Shown: positions 40,551-53,786, numbered from the stretch's first letter. The stretch: 64,000 nucleotides of DNA from Prinia subflava (GCF_021018805.1 NC_086259.1:7022501-7086500); one strand, 5' to 3'. Numbers and translations are program-made. The notes: a model not told the origin generated them from the letters alone.

Positions 40551-41275
40551 TCATAAATGCAAATTATTTCAGCTTGAATCTATTGTTCCTTGCTCTCTTC
40601 TTAGCCAACTGGCAAGAAAATAAAGCTTTTAAAACCATCTCTTTTAGAGAAGCAGTAAAACTTTGTTTGCTTACACATATGGCTGCCAGTTGTCCAAGTT
40701 CGAGCGGGATAATTCCCGTACATCCTCATTCCTCCCCCAAACTCTGCAGGGACCTTTTGGAGAGAGCCTTGGACTGTCTTTGGTGCATCTCCCAGCAGGT
40801 CCAGGAGGAGTCTGCAAGAGAGGAGTCCAGGTAAGACCCACCAAGGGGTCAGGGAGAAGAGAGGAGATTCCAGCCACGCTGGGGAGTAAAAGGGAGAACT
40901 CCCAGGGACAGGCAGCCCCAGGCAGCCCCGAGAGGGGAGCACCATGGGCAGCCCTTGGTGACCCCTGTGAGTCAGCAAGGGTGCCTGGCCTCCCTCTGCA
41001 GCAGCAGCTCCGCAGGGCATCAGCCCATCACAAAGCCAGCAGCCCACCCTGAGCCCAGAGGGGCACAGGAGGAGGGTGGCAGGCAGGCTCCAGCCAGGCT
41101 GGGTGTCTGAGCACTGCTGCTCAGGGCTGCACCCTGTGTCTGTCTATCTATGTCTTGTTTTATTATGTACAGAACACAGAATATTAGACCGAGAGGAGAG
41201 TGGGATGGAGCTCTCAGTGGTGTGTGCATTTGTGTGAGCACTCTGTACCTGTCTGCTCTGTATCCCCAGCTGTGT

Positions 41276-41295
41276 GTGTGTGTATGTACACACAC
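41276..41295. repeat. TG/AC inverted dinucleotide repeat
   Basis: GTGTGTGTA and TACACACAC form perfect 9-bp arms around a 2-nt centre. They sit at the end of a short TG run that begins at 41271. The alternating purine-pyrimidine sequence could form a hairpin or Z-DNA. Confidence 0.85.
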
Positions 41296-42743
41296 CCCTC
41301 TAGCTAGCTATGCACCTCTTTGTGGTACAAGATTTGCCTACTGGAAATATACCTTCAGCCTTGCTGCTGGTTGGACATGAGCATGAAGCTGCAGAAGCTT
41401 CACCCCTCTCAGGCCCTCAGATCCTGCTTGACGTGTTTTCCTCCAATGTTATGTACACAGAACAACTTGGAAAGGAAGGGAGGGGAAACTTCCTCCATCT
41501 AAGGAGCTTTGAAAGTTATTTACAACATCAACATTAAGAAAATGGCAGCACTGCAAAAAGGAACAAATATGAAAAGCTAAAAACTGGGAAAACAGAAAAC
41601 TGGTTTTCTTCAAGACCTCAGTTAAGTTATTTGGTGCAGCCACATCGTATAGTTTTAATTATATTCTCCCATATTACACTTTCTACATGGTTTTACATTA
41701 TCCAGTGCACAGCATGAACAGCACTCTCTGAATTAGCAAGCGTGAAATATGTACACATACACATGACATTACCCAAGTACACAATTGAAAATGCTTAGTA
41801 GAGTCTCTCCTAAAGATGCTCCTACAAGTCCCCACGATACCCTAAGGAAAACAGCCAGGATTTTAGCAGGGAACATAGCACAGCCTTCACACTGCAGGAA
41901 ACACTCACAGGAGGTGCCTCTCATCACTCTGAGGGTGGGACTGCTACACAGAGCAGCCTGTGCTCCCTGTAAGCATCACCATCAGAGCAGGTGAGGTGGG
42001 CAGGGGGGTGCTTTCTCTGGTAAATGTTAAGCAACCACAGAGAAAATTTGCCTGCTTGTCAAGAAGTCTGTTCCTTTTTTTTTTTTTTTCCAGTTGGATT
42101 TTGATGTTAAAACCAGTCCAGAATATTAAAACTACCTACTCGTAAACAGCTGGATGAACTCCTCATGCATCCAAGTTCATTGGTTCTTCCCTCCAGCACT
42201 GTCCTCCCTCTGGCTCATACACACTGCCTCCAGTGCTCCAGGAACCCAGACTGTTCCACCCTGGTTTTGTCCACTCAAACTTTTCTACATCCTTTTCAAT
42301 CTGAGCAAATCAAACCTCTTATTCTAGTCCTTTTATCACTGACTCTTCTTTTCCCTTGTCACCTGTGTTTTATATCTTTATTTTCCTGTATAAGGCAGCC
42401 TCACAGAAATGACTGGAAAAACTATTACCCTTTCTCCTTCTCTCCATAGCCACTATTGCTGCCACATCAGGAAGAAATCAGCTACTTAATTACAGCATAT
42501 GAGACAGATAAAATGCCAATTTTGCCTCCTATTTATAATGATCACTTAATTTTGCAGGCACCCCACAAAGAGCAGAATCTGCATGGTCCCTCGTATTTTC
42601 ATATTGTTATTAATAATCTGAGCATGAGGGGGGTGAAAGACAGAAGAGATCATATTTGCTGCTGTTCAGCTCTACACTAGCTATCATAACTGGAGCACAA
42701 TAATCCTATTTGTGAGCAACTAAATGCACCTATATTAATCACT

Positions 42744-43310
42744 GAGTCATACAATTATTGAGGTTAGAAGGGACCTTTCATATCGAGTCCAAGCGTTAAC
42801 CCAGTGCTAATAAGCCCAACCATGTCCTCAGTGCCCCATCTACACATCTTTTACACCCACCCAGGGGTGGCAACTGCCCCACTGCCCTGGGCAGCCTGGT
42901 CCAGTGCCTGGCCACCCTTTCAGTGAAGAAATCTATCCCAAAATCCAACCTAAAGCTATCCTGGCACAATTTGAGGCCATTTCCTCTTGTTTCATTTGTT
43001 CCCTGGGAGCAGAGCAGAGCAGAGCCCAAGCCCCCCCTGGCTGCACTCTCCTGTCAGGAGTTGGGAGCAATAAGGTCCCCACAAGGCTCCTTTTCTCCAG
43101 GCTGAGCCCTCAGCCCAGCTGCTCCTCATGATGCTTGTGGTCAGGGGGACAATCACTGCCCTGTCCTGCTGCCCACACTATTGCTGGCACAGACCACGTG
43201 CCACTGCCTGTGTGCCCACCTGGGCACTGCTGCCCACCTGCACCTAAGGTCTCTTTCCACAGGCAGCTTTCCAGCCACTTTGTCCTCAGCCTGGAGCAGC
43301 ACGTGCTTTC
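42744..43310 (-). mobile_element. CR1 LINE 3' end, minus orientation
   Basis: It opens with GAGTCATACAATTATTGAGG and TTAGAAGGGACCTTTCATATC, the CR1 3' UTR. Then come CTGGGCAGCCTGGTCCAGTG, GAGGCCATTTCCTCTTGTTTC and AGGCTGAGCCCTCAGCCCAG. Farther right, GCCCACACTATTGCTGGCAC and CAGCTTTCCAGCCACTTTGTC fit the CR1 region before the 3' UTR. It is about 570 bp, longer than the other copies, diverged, with no intact frame. The outer limit is approximate. Confidence 0.88.
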
Positions 43311-46300
43311 CTGACATAAACAGTCCCTTCTGACCTTATAGACATCTTTTGATTGAACAAGAAGAAAAATAAAAATAGAAAGAAAAGCATTATTTGATTA
43401 TCCATTGAGTAAAAATGGAAGAAAACCATTAACAGTAAAGGAACTTAAGAATCTCCAACTGCAAGTGGAAATGGACAGACACAGTGATGTGCTTATAGTT
43501 TCTATCAGGGGGCTCTGAGTAACCTGGAAATATGGATCCATCAAGAAACACAATTCATTTCAGAAGGAATGCTCAGACTTCTTAAAATCAGGTCCATAAA
43601 GACTAATACCTAGAGAAGTGTGTCCCTAAGATAGCCAGAAACTAATTGGTCATGGATAATAATATAACATGCTTGCCCTCCACCATTAATATGGGGCTAT
43701 ATTAATATATCATGGCTTGGTAACATAGTAGGACTGGAATCTATATCAAATGATTATGTCAATGGTCCATTAAGCAAATAGTACATTAAACCAACAGAAG
43801 AGCATTAGGTGTTTGCTCCATAAATGAGTATATAACAGCAGGTTTAGGATTTAAGATTCCCCAATAAATGTGATATTATATAAGCTGCAGGTTAGCAACG
43901 AATTTGCTCTACCTCGTTGATTTCTATATAGAACCAGACACAAGGAGCCATTTTCTATCCTAAGGTTTCCACTGTAGCCAATTAATGTGAAATATTTTCC
44001 TATGAAAAGCCATACAAACATGACCATGTAATTCCCTTCTAACAAAATGTTTCATTAGCATTTCTGATAGAGGTCATCAATTCTTCTTCATCACATTACT
44101 TCCATCTTGTCCAGCAATTATTTACAATACCAAGGACACCAAACACATCTCCTATGCTCTTTTCCACCCACCAATGTTTGAGTTCAGCTTGTCACAAAAG
44201 TTTAGTGATGATGAAAACTCTTGGACAGGAGCCTGTGCAGGATGAAACCCTTCCTGTAGTGCCCTGATGTTGAAAGGCAATTATTCAGACAAAAGAGGTT
44301 TGACTTCTGTACCCATTCCTCCTGCAGGGTTGCAATGAGGACTTCCAAAAAGAAAAACAAACAAACCATAAAAAAAACACCAACAAAAAGCACCACCTAC
44401 CATAACAAATTTAAGTTGTAATTGGAGATATTTATCCTCATTTCCAGGAATGCACTGAAATTGCAGCAGTTGCACAGGTCACCATGCTGCCATCACCTGA
44501 CATCTGACCCCGCCACACCAGGTGAGAGCTGGACAGCAGTGTCAAGGTGAGGGGCACCACATAACAAGGAAGGTCACCAAGAGCTGAGTGCCTCCAGTGT
44601 CAAGCTCTGTCTCTGGGCACAGCATGAGCCCCAAAGTCACTTCAGTTGTGTTCTGCTGTACAGACTCTGCCAGGCACCTCTCAGACTTGCCTGGCCTCTC
44701 TCACTGCAGCTGCCAAAAAAATTCTGACGAGAGGCTGGGTTACTCTGTACCTCCCCAAGCCTTCCAGCCCTCATCTTCAAACCATCTGCAAGGAAAACCC
44801 CTTCTACCTTTTAAAGAAAACACAGGAGACCATTCTTCAAACAAAGGAAGAAACTGAAATTAAATTATAGAAATCTTTAAGCGTGTTCCTGTGTACTGTC
44901 CCACCAGCAGAGCACAGGGCTGTGCCCTTCAGCACACAGCTAAGTCATGGCAGCAATTACTCCCCACCAGCACCTTCCCAACCTGCCTGTCCTGCACACT
45001 AGATCAAGAGTCACCTTTTTTTGTGTATCCTTTAACAAACTCACATAAATAAAAGCCATGTGGTATTGATAGACACTATTACTCTATAAGAAAGACTTCA
45101 AAACAACAACTTGGATAGGAGATGCAGAACCCAAAGGTTCGGGCCAGTTACTGTAAACTAAAAAGGAATTCAAAAATAAACCACTAAGTCACTCGGTACA
45201 AGCTGCAGCTGGGGCCGGGGCCACATCTCTCGCTCTGCACAAGCCGAGGAGCAGCAGAGCTTTGGGGGCACAGACCCTGCACCCCAGAGCTCCCCCAGGA
45301 CTCTCTGTGGGGTTCAGCTGCCCAGCCCTGGTTTGGTCCATGCCCTGTCCCCAGGCCAAGCAGGCTGCCATCACTCTCTCCACAGCAGGGCTGTCACCAG
45401 CCCTCCCTTACAGTGCACTCCTGGGGTTCCCAACACAGCTCTCCCCACCTCTGCCCCCCTCGAGGGCTGCCCAGTGTGGTTCCCGTGCCCCTCTGCTGAG
45501 ACCTCCCCCTTCCTGGGATGTTTCCCCAGCTCACACACATTACACCTCTCCTGGTTCTCGCACACATCGAGCACAAATTGCTCCCCTCTGCAGTTGTTTT
45601 CTGTTCATCAATACACGAATCTGGTGACAGTAATCCTCTAGTTTCAACATGGTTAATGGTTTTGGGCTCAGCTTCTCTCCACTGTGTGTTCAGTTTTCTG
45701 GCCTCTCCAAAGCAAGCATAAAACAGAGTTTCAGACACTTCTGTTCACTGTGCACAAGAGTAAAGTGCTTGAAAAGATGCAAGATAGTGAAAAATCAGTG
45801 CGGTGTGTTTCTGCCTCATTCATGCCTGCCAATATCATTTTAAAAAAATCAATAGATTGCAATTTGCATTCATTTTAATACATTTGCATAAACTCAGGCA
45901 AATACATTGAAAGCTTTGTCCCTAACAACTTTAAAGTTATGCTGGAGCAAAACACCAGCACCGGGTGCTCACTGCAAGCTGCTGCCTTGGGGGCTGGTTA
46001 AAGTGGGCAGGTTTTCCTCTGCCTGCTCAGTTCCACCTGGGCAGGCGGCGTGGGCAGGGAGCAGGGCTGGGCTCTGCCCTGGCAGCAGGCTTGGCAGGGA
46101 TGGGCACGTCCTGCTCACAGCAAGGCAACCACGGGGTGAGCTCAGACTGGTTTTGTGACTGCAGGTAAGTTCTCAGGCTCAGAGCCTGAGCAGTCTGTTT
46201 TGTCTCACTCCCACAGTTTGGAGCCCTGTGTTAGGTCCCTGAGGAGCTGATCAGGCTCACACTACCTGCAGCAGTCACTGAGCAGGAGATAGTTCAGGGA

Positions 46301-48329
46301 CACACAGAAATGTGGTTGGGCACTGGGACATTGGAGCTGGAGCAGGCTAAAAATCTTTCTTCCCTTGGCTGAGCCCCTAGATCAGACCTGTGAATTCACC
46401 TAGCTCCACCAGCAACTGTTTCTCTTTCCAAGAAGGTGTGTTTCATCTCCCAAATCCATGGCTGACCAGGTATAAAATTTGTTGCAGGACTATGGAATTG
46501 CTTCCAAAAGCATCAGGTTTGCTGGCTCTCAGTTGTGTTCAGCCAGAGCAGTGTCCCCTCAGCCTGTAGTACACCCTGCTACGTGGTGGGACTGTCCCAT
46601 GCCTTGCAAGGCACCAGGCACTTCCTGACATGGCCCAGGTAAAGCCAAGCAGGCAGAGCAGTGCAGCACTGCCAGGGAAAGCCGCGAGCTCCAGACCCAC
46701 AGTGCACATCCCAGTGCTGGCTCTGTGCAGCTCAGCCCCTCAGGGGGCACAGAGACCACCCCAGCAGCCAGGGCAGCCATCCCCACCCTCAGCACAGAGC
46801 CTGAGCACACACACCACTTCCCCAAGGTGTTCAGGGCACATTGTTCTGCAGAGGTGATGCTGCTGGCAGACAGGCACGGCCTGGTGCCCTCAGCCTCAGC
46901 AGTCAGCCACAGGCCACGAGAGGCACCACCAGAGCCTACCAAGACTTAAGGGGAAGAGGAATAGTGCTGCTTACAGGCCTAAAACCAAAAATACAAGGGA
47001 GGGCAAAAATGAAATGAGTAACGGCTTTTCTGTGAAATGTGTAAAGTATCATCGAGAGAATAAAATCTGCAGTTGGCTGGAGTATGAATAGTAAAAATAT
47101 TCACAAATACACCGAGGCCTTCAACATTGCATTTAGACCAAAGAGGAGCAACGAGTTGGAAAAAATTCTTTCAAATTCAGTTCAGAGAAGCTGATTTCTG
47201 ATGTTCTTCAACTCAGAACTTGGAATAATTTTTTCCCTTGTAGGAACTTATACAAAAATGACAAAGAAGGAAAAATATATAAAAAGCCAAGAAATAATGA
47301 CTTTTTAATCTTTGATGATATCTACTCAGAGGGTAACTATCTACAAGGATTGCAAAATTTAACCTATCATTTCCACAGTGACAACAGAATTTATAGATTA
47401 AAGATTTATAGAATTTAAACATTTGGAACGAAACCATCTGGCTCTGCAATAGCCAGTCCCAGACTTAGTGCTTCAATAGCTAGAGCTCTTCCCACTGAAC
47501 AAAAGCCAAACCTCAAGTCATCAACAGCATCTGGCTATGATAAAGCCCTGCTCCAACACCAACTATTCAGAGATGCTCTGCTAAATTAGCAGGATGCGCC
47601 TGAGAAGCTGAGCTGCACAAAGGGGTAAGTGGAGACACAGGAGGTGTGCTGTGGGAGGGCTGCAGAAGGTGCTGAGCCTGTGCCTCGCTGGGGCAGGAGG
47701 AGGGGGACGGAGCAGACTCCACTTTTTAAACCTGCTCTCACAGGGGTCAGTTGCTGTCTGGGGGCTCACAGATGTTTGCAGCTGGGGAGAAGCAGCTCCT
47801 GGGAGCAGCCAGCGGGGTGGTGCCGTGCCAGGGAGGGTGACAATGCAGACCCAGCTCCACTTGCCCAAGGCAGCCACCTCCACACTCTCTGTGTGCCTAT
47901 CCTAGGACTGGGGACCCAAACCACCCAATCCCCCATCAGGGAAGCAGGATCTCCAGGGCTGGGGTGGCCAGAGGCTTGCTCCCCACCCAGCCACTGGCCT
48001 ATTTGGAAGCTACTTCTGTTCCTCAGTGTTAAGGTAGAAATAGAAAACTTGAGACAAATCTCTGACATTTTATAACTGCGTTTGCACTAACAAATGTAGA
48101 CGACACATTTATTGACATTGTAACAACTCCTCCAGGACAACTACATTTTTTAAAAATGGAAGAATAAAGATAAATCTCCCATAGATATTGCAATGAATCT
48201 TACCCTGACATCCTAACAGCTCTGATTCAATCCTTGAATAGGGAAGAGCTCATTAAAAATATCTTCCCCAGCCGCTGCATGGGGCCGATGGCTCCTTCAG
48301 CCCAGCCCCAGCGACTCCCGCGTGCAGCT

Positions 48330-48540
48330 GGTGGTGCCAGACAGGCACAATTTATGGTTTCATGAATTTGATGAAGTGATATATACACTCAGATTAGTAT
48401 GTTTGTAAGAATTGTAAAGGTTTCAGGCCCAGATTTTGTGAACTACAAGTTTAATTGGCCCGCGATTACTATGACTGCATATGCAAATTAGATCAGCGCA
48501 ATTTCACATGTAAATGGCCATAAATTGGGCACGCAGAGCC
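48330..48540. promoter_or_regulatory. Candidate conserved non-coding element with octamer site
   Basis: An AT-rich, non-repetitive block of about 200 bp sits between GC-richer neighbours. It holds a perfect octamer ATGCAAAT (at 48480-48487, within CATATGCAAATTAG), TTTAATTGG and TGTAAATGGCCATAAATTGG. Dense homeodomain/POU-like sites in such an isolated block resemble vertebrate developmental enhancers. There is no open frame. Function is inferred from texture only. Confidence 0.35.
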
Positions 48541-50384
48541 TGCTGTGGACTCACTGCCACTCGAGCCAGCCCCTGAGCTCTCTACACCTGCATCTTGCTG
48601 GTGCTGCTGCCCTCAGGATCCATCAGCTCCAGCAATATTGCTGGGAAATGTGCCTGGAGGCTCAGGTTTGGGCTGGGGAAAGCACAGGGCGATGCACGAC
48701 CAGAGCATGGCAGGCAACAGGGGCTGCACCCAAAAACTGAGCCAGAATCCCTCCAAGGAGGCTGCTCCTCTCACCTCGTGAAATCCTCACCCAGGCTTCT
48801 GCCAAGGGCTTGTCCACACTGCTACCTCACCAGAAACTAGAAACAAATTTTCCCCAAAGTTTTCATACAGGCTTTGTTGCACTTCTGAGTTTTTTTAAGT
48901 TTTCCAGACTTCAGCAACTTCCCGAGGACAGCCTCGCCCTCCTGGGTTTTGATTCAAGCCACAAAGTGCCCACAGTTAATGGGAATGCTGAGACACAGGG
49001 CTGAGACCGAGCCCTCATTTTAAGGCCATTTGGCAGATTTGAACCCAGACTGCTGCATTTCCCCCCAAGGCCTTTGGAGCACTGCAGGGGAGCACCTTCC
49101 TTGCTGCAGAGCTGGGGACACCCAGGGGGAGATGCTGCAGCACCTGGGATGCTGCAGAAGAGCCACCCCTTCCAGATAGAACAGCTTCTGCTCTGTGTCC
49201 CTGAATATCTCATTTGCACATTGTAGTTGTTGTTGCTCTTTTTAATGAAGAAAGACTTCAGATCTTCAGCCATGGACTTGGAGCTCTTCAAAAAGAAAGA
49301 ATTCAAAGGCTAAAAGCCTAATATTAATGAAGAAAAACAGAGCTATGCAAGCCTGAGACAACTAATAACCTATTTAGAGCTGTAAACTGATAAAGATTTG
49401 CTGGTCTTTAGTAAGAAGTGAAGCACCAAGAGTTTTCATATAATAGGAAGAGTCCAGCATTCAGTCTATCTGAACAAGATGCTTTAGGCTTAGTTTCCTT
49501 GAGACTTTGTGCCATTTATGGACCATTTCTGCATGTAAAACAGGAAATTAGTGCACTAAAAATGACTTATGCACCAAATTAGTCTGTTTTCATACCCACA
49601 AAATCCCAAAGCAGCTCTATTTAACTCTGACCCAAGTATTCACCTCAGGGGTGAATTACCTAGAGAAGGTGGAGTCAGATGGAAAAGCATTTGCAGCTTT
49701 AGGAAGCTGTATTATTTTACATATTCATCAATAACTTCATTTTGTGGAAACAAGTGCAGATTTGGTGCATGTTTTGCCTTGACCCAAAGTGGCAGGAACC
49801 ATTCCCACAGCACCAGATCCCCACAGTGCTGCCCTGTCTGACCATGTCTGCTCTTCTCATGTCTTTCCATTTTAGATAAGCCCTAAAAATATATTCCAAA
49901 AAAAAAATGAGTCCAGGGTACCCAACCTCAATAACCTGCACACGTTGCAGTGCCACATTTCCACAGCCTGCTGCTGCTGGGTGAATCTCACACGGGGATG
50001 GGGACACAGGTCTTGTATTCCCACAGGGAATATTCCTTCCACATCATCCCCTGCCTTACACAGGGGCTGAAGGCACTCAGGAAGGAAAGCTAAACATGTT
50101 GTACATCAGCCTCTGAACTGTGGAACTTGTTCCCACCCATTTTTAGGACATTGTCCAGAAATATGGATATGCTCCCAGTGCAGGAGGCACCACTCTAAAC
50201 TTCCCTGTAACTGTTTCTCAGCCCTGGGTGTGGGTTAGCCTTCAGGAGGTCACAAACAAGAACCAAAATAGAAATTTGTATCTTTTGCTCCCTTTAACTC
50301 AATGCAATCTCCTCTGTTTACATCTGCAAGCTACATCAGCAAAAACATCCTGCACAGATGAACTCTACAAGTACATAATAAATA

Positions 50385-50560
50385 AATAATAACAATAACA
50401 GTTTGTGTTAATATAGCACCTCTAATCCAATTATCTGAAAGCTCTTTGCAAATACTAATTAATTAAGTCTTGCAACACCCCTGTGACATAGGTTATTATT
50501 ATCCCTGCTTTATCTGTGATAAACTGGAGTCACCAGAATTCCGCTTCCCTCGAGCATGTG
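50385..50560 (-). repeat. MIR-like ancient SINE or related relic
   Basis: The plus strand carries ATATAGCACCTCTAATCC, AAGCTCTTTGCAAATACTAA, CAACACCCCTGTGACATAGG and TTATTATTATCCCTGCTTTA. This is the familiar reverse-complement 3' half of MIR/MIR3-type elements (tatagcgcc, aaagcgctttacaaa, cacccctgtgaggtagg, tattatccccattttacag). It is diverged. The exact subfamily cannot be fixed by eye. Confidence 0.75.
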
Positions 50561-53544
50561 TCTAGAGCAGCACGGCCGGAGCCCGTGAGCTGTGCCCCAG
50601 CACCACACATCACATCCCTCTGGAAAGGGTTTCTTCTGGCAAAGACCATCTCACTCCGACAGCAGAGAGATGGGAAGCTTCCCAGCCATTGCAGGATCCA
50701 GCCCTCACACACAGCCCAGCACCAAGCTCCTACTTGCAGCTTTTCTGCCCCAGAGGGTCCCTGCAAATCCACACCGAGGGAAGATGAGGTCACACCTTGC
50801 CTCTCCAGCCCTCAGCACAGCATGAAGCAATCATTATTTGCCTTGGGTCTGCTCCAAGGCCAGGCTTGCAAAACAAAGAGGTGCTGAGAAAGAGTTCAAG
50901 CCCCAAAAGGGCTCAGGGGAGCACAGGGCTCTTTCCTGGTTTTGGTTTCCTTCAGGTGCTGTGAATTTCAGCATCCCTGAAAACTCTGTAATTTATGGCA
51001 GGTGGAGCCATTCGCGTTCCATCAGGAAATGGTGAAATGGTCCATCCCAAAGGCACAGGTGGGTGCAGGTTGGAGGGAGTGGTGCTGCCCAAGGGCTCCC
51101 TCACCCTCTTGCCTGTGGCAGGCAGGGAGGCTTGGGCTCAGCCCCAGCTACACAGATAAGGCATCCTGCTGCCTTTTACACGTCTCAGCAGTTTCAGTGC
51201 TCACTTTTTTCATAAGCCTTTAGAAGATATGCTAACATCGTGGAAGCAAATAATTTTTTATCTTGCATTTTATGAAAAATTGTTTAAAAGAAAGAGAGTT
51301 GCTGCTCACTCTCTGTGGAAAGCAGGCTCTGTTACTTTACATATCAGGAAAATTGAGGCAAAATACCTCTGAAAATGATTCTTTTTTGCTCTCTTCTGAC
51401 AGGGAAACATATATGAAGGCCTTCCAATTTGTTAGATTTCTTTTATGCCCACACTGTTTTTAATCATCTGCTGTAATCTGGGAGAGCTTTTGGACCTCCC
51501 TGGACCATCCAAGTCCTCTTTGGTACACTCTTGGCAGCAACGTGGTTGGAACCATCCATCACTGCCCTTCAGCTCACCCCAACACCAATGAAATGGTGTG
51601 AAAATGGAAATATTTTACATTCCATTTGTACCTTTTCAGGAACATCCTGACCTTCGCCCTAGAAGTGTGTTTCTATCAAACCCATCCCTGCTGTGCACTG
51701 AGCTGTGCTTGGTAGTGACAGAGGGGAACCACCCTTTCATCTGCACTGAAATCCATCCTCCCCATTTTTAACATCCAAGTAATAAAATTCACACAGCTAA
51801 ATGAAAGATGTTGTTAATTATTTTATGGACTCGTTGCCAATTCATTCTCTCCCATTTTACAGTGAGGTCAGTTAGGTGCTGCAGCTTCCCTGCTTCCCCA
51901 GCAGCACCACACGTGCCATGTGGGGAAAAATGGGCAAGAAGGTGCATTGCTTTAAGTCAAACGAGATAAGGCATGTTTGCCAGTTGATTACTAAACCTAG
52001 GAGAGATCAAACGGCTCCACTGGAGGAGAACTGGGTACAGCAGCTCATAGCAAGCGCTGTGGCTAATTCCAGACCAAAGGGGAAGCAGGATAAGAGGAAA
52101 TTTATGAGTAAGCTCTTGAAGTAATGAAACGAAAGTAATGCTGATTGGCCTCATTTGCAGCAGTTCAAAAGCTGATCAGCATCGCTGAAGTAGCGAAGGA
52201 TCAACTGACAATCATTTCCGTGGTGAGGAGCAGGGCTGACCCGCAGAACACAGCACGGGGGGTCTGGGCATGGGGGCCACAGGGGCCCAAATTCCCTCTC
52301 TGCATCACTCAGGCATCCTGCTGGCCCTGCCAGGGCACCAGCCCTGCTTCCTTGGGAAACGGGGAATGCAGCACTGTGTGATGGCCAGAGCAGCTCACAG
52401 GGCACTGTGAAATGGGGAGACAAAACCCAAAAGAGGGGAGTGCCCAGAGACACCTCCCAGGAGCTGAGCACCGTGCATGGAAAGCACTGCCCCAGAGCAA
52501 AGAGGAACCTGTGGCCAGGAGGGCTCACAGGGACAGGACATTGGCTGAGGTCCCACCACGAACTGCTGTCCTTGGAGCTGCAGGGGCTGGCCAGCCCTGG
52601 GGGGACCACGGCCCTGCAGCACATGATCCTCTCTGAGAGCAGTCACGGGAGCCAGGAACCAACAAATCCACATGAAAGCTGCTGGATCTGCAACTACCCT
52701 AGAGCCTGAATCCAGGATAACAACGGTTTGTAGTGTGCTCACCCAGAAATGGGGCAGGAGGAGGAGTGGCACATTTGTTACCAATATACCTCTGCTTCGA
52801 GACTGGGCCTGACCCGTGTCCCGGCCAGACTTGTATGGGAATACATGATGAACATGGAGCCATCTGGAAAACATGTGATTCCACTGAATTTGGACAAAAC
52901 CATCTGCCTATAGGTTGTAATGAAACGCTGATGGGACATGCAGTTTATGGAAATGTTTGTCTCTTCCTGGCTGATGTGCTTTATTATGACTAATTTTTGA
53001 AGGCCACATTGCATTAAGTCAGGATGTGCAGTGGAAACAACATGCCTGATAAAATCTTATGTGAGACAATGAATTGTAATATGTACATTTTAAGACTGGA
53101 GAAAAAAACCCGGCCTTTTTCATCTACATATTGATTCAAGTCCTTATGTAAGCACAAAATCACTGCCCATAAACAAACACAGCCCAAACCATTGTGTTTC
53201 CTGTAGTGTTTCACATACCTGGAAGGCGGGGAAAAGAAAAAAAGACGAAGCCCAAATTAGTAGAGTACTTTTGAGCTTTGTATTTTGACACTGGACACAG
53301 AGAGCTGGTTTAGTTTAGTCACTGTAATGGGGAGAATACAAATCCACTCCTGCACCAGCAGTTTTACCTGACTCAGTGGTTGTGCCTCAGCAAAGTTCTT
53401 GCACACCAAACTTTGTGTGGAGAACAAAATCCTCTAAGGGCCCGAGAGTTCCCTGTGTCTGTGCAGTGGCCCTGCGTGAGGCTCTCAGGGCCGGGCTGCT
53501 CTGCCAGAAATGTCCCGTACCAGAAACTTGTTCTTTTGGAGTGG

Positions 53545-53648
53545 GAGGGATGGAGCGGCGGGAGGATGGACGGGAGGATGGACGGGAGGATGGATGGGAG
53601 GATGGAGGGGAGGATGGACGGGAGGATGGAGGGGAGGATGGACGGGAG
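53545..53648. repeat. Minisatellite, 12-bp unit
   Basis: Eight to nine head-to-tail copies of GGACGGGAGGAT occur, with variants GGATGGGAGGAT and GGAGGGGAGGAT. The unit length keeps one frame open (a Gly-Arg-Glu-Asp-like repeat on the plus strand), which I read as a by-product. The G-runs are all on the plus strand, so quadruplex or R-loop formation is possible. Confidence 0.92.
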
Positions 53649-53667
53649 TCTGCGGATGCTGCGGGGG

Positions 53668-53786
53668 GATGCGGGACCGCGGGCAGGATGCGGTACCGCG
53701 GGGAGGATGCGGTACCGCGGGGAGGATGCGGTACCGCGGGGATGATGCTGTACCGCTCGGAAGATGCAGTACCGCGGGCAGGACGC
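53668..53786. repeat. Tandem array, 19-bp unit containing a 10-bp palindrome
   Basis: Six exactly 19-bp units start at 53668, 53687, 53706, 53725, 53744 and 53763, with the consensus GATGCGGTACCGCGGGGAG. Three copies carry the perfect palindrome GCGGTACCGC; the others differ by one or a few bases. A degenerate seventh unit may begin at 53782. It directly follows the 12-bp array and has a different unit, so it expanded independently. Confidence 0.93.

Larger units (their letters stand above)
27801..42743. other. Intergenic DNA upstream of URI1 (left part)
   Basis: No gene is supported here on either strand. The open frames are short, or arise in locally GC-richer stretches such as 38500-39130 (frames of 146-201 codons on overlapping strands, Pro/Ser/Gly/Trp-rich, without recognisable domains). 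Simple-sequence features are a T20 run at 36673-36692, a T15 run at 42075-42089 and a TG/AC hairpin at 41276-41295. The stretch at about 39960-40550 is strikingly AT-rich and homeodomain-site-like. Confidence 0.75.
43311..53454. other. Intergenic DNA (middle part)
   Basis: No coding gene is recognised. The sequence alternates between AT-rich blocks and GC-richer Pro/Ser/Gly-coding-like blocks (around 45200-45640, 46000-46950, 47580-48020, 52150-52880). In the latter, overlapping open frames on both strands indicate base composition rather than genes. It contains the MIR-like relic at 50385-50560 and the candidate regulatory element at 48330-48540. Confidence 0.75.

Noticed and set aside
52151..52874. 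Two minus-strand frames of 157-159 codons
   Set aside because: They overlap each other in different frames and plus-strand frames too, with no recognisable family.
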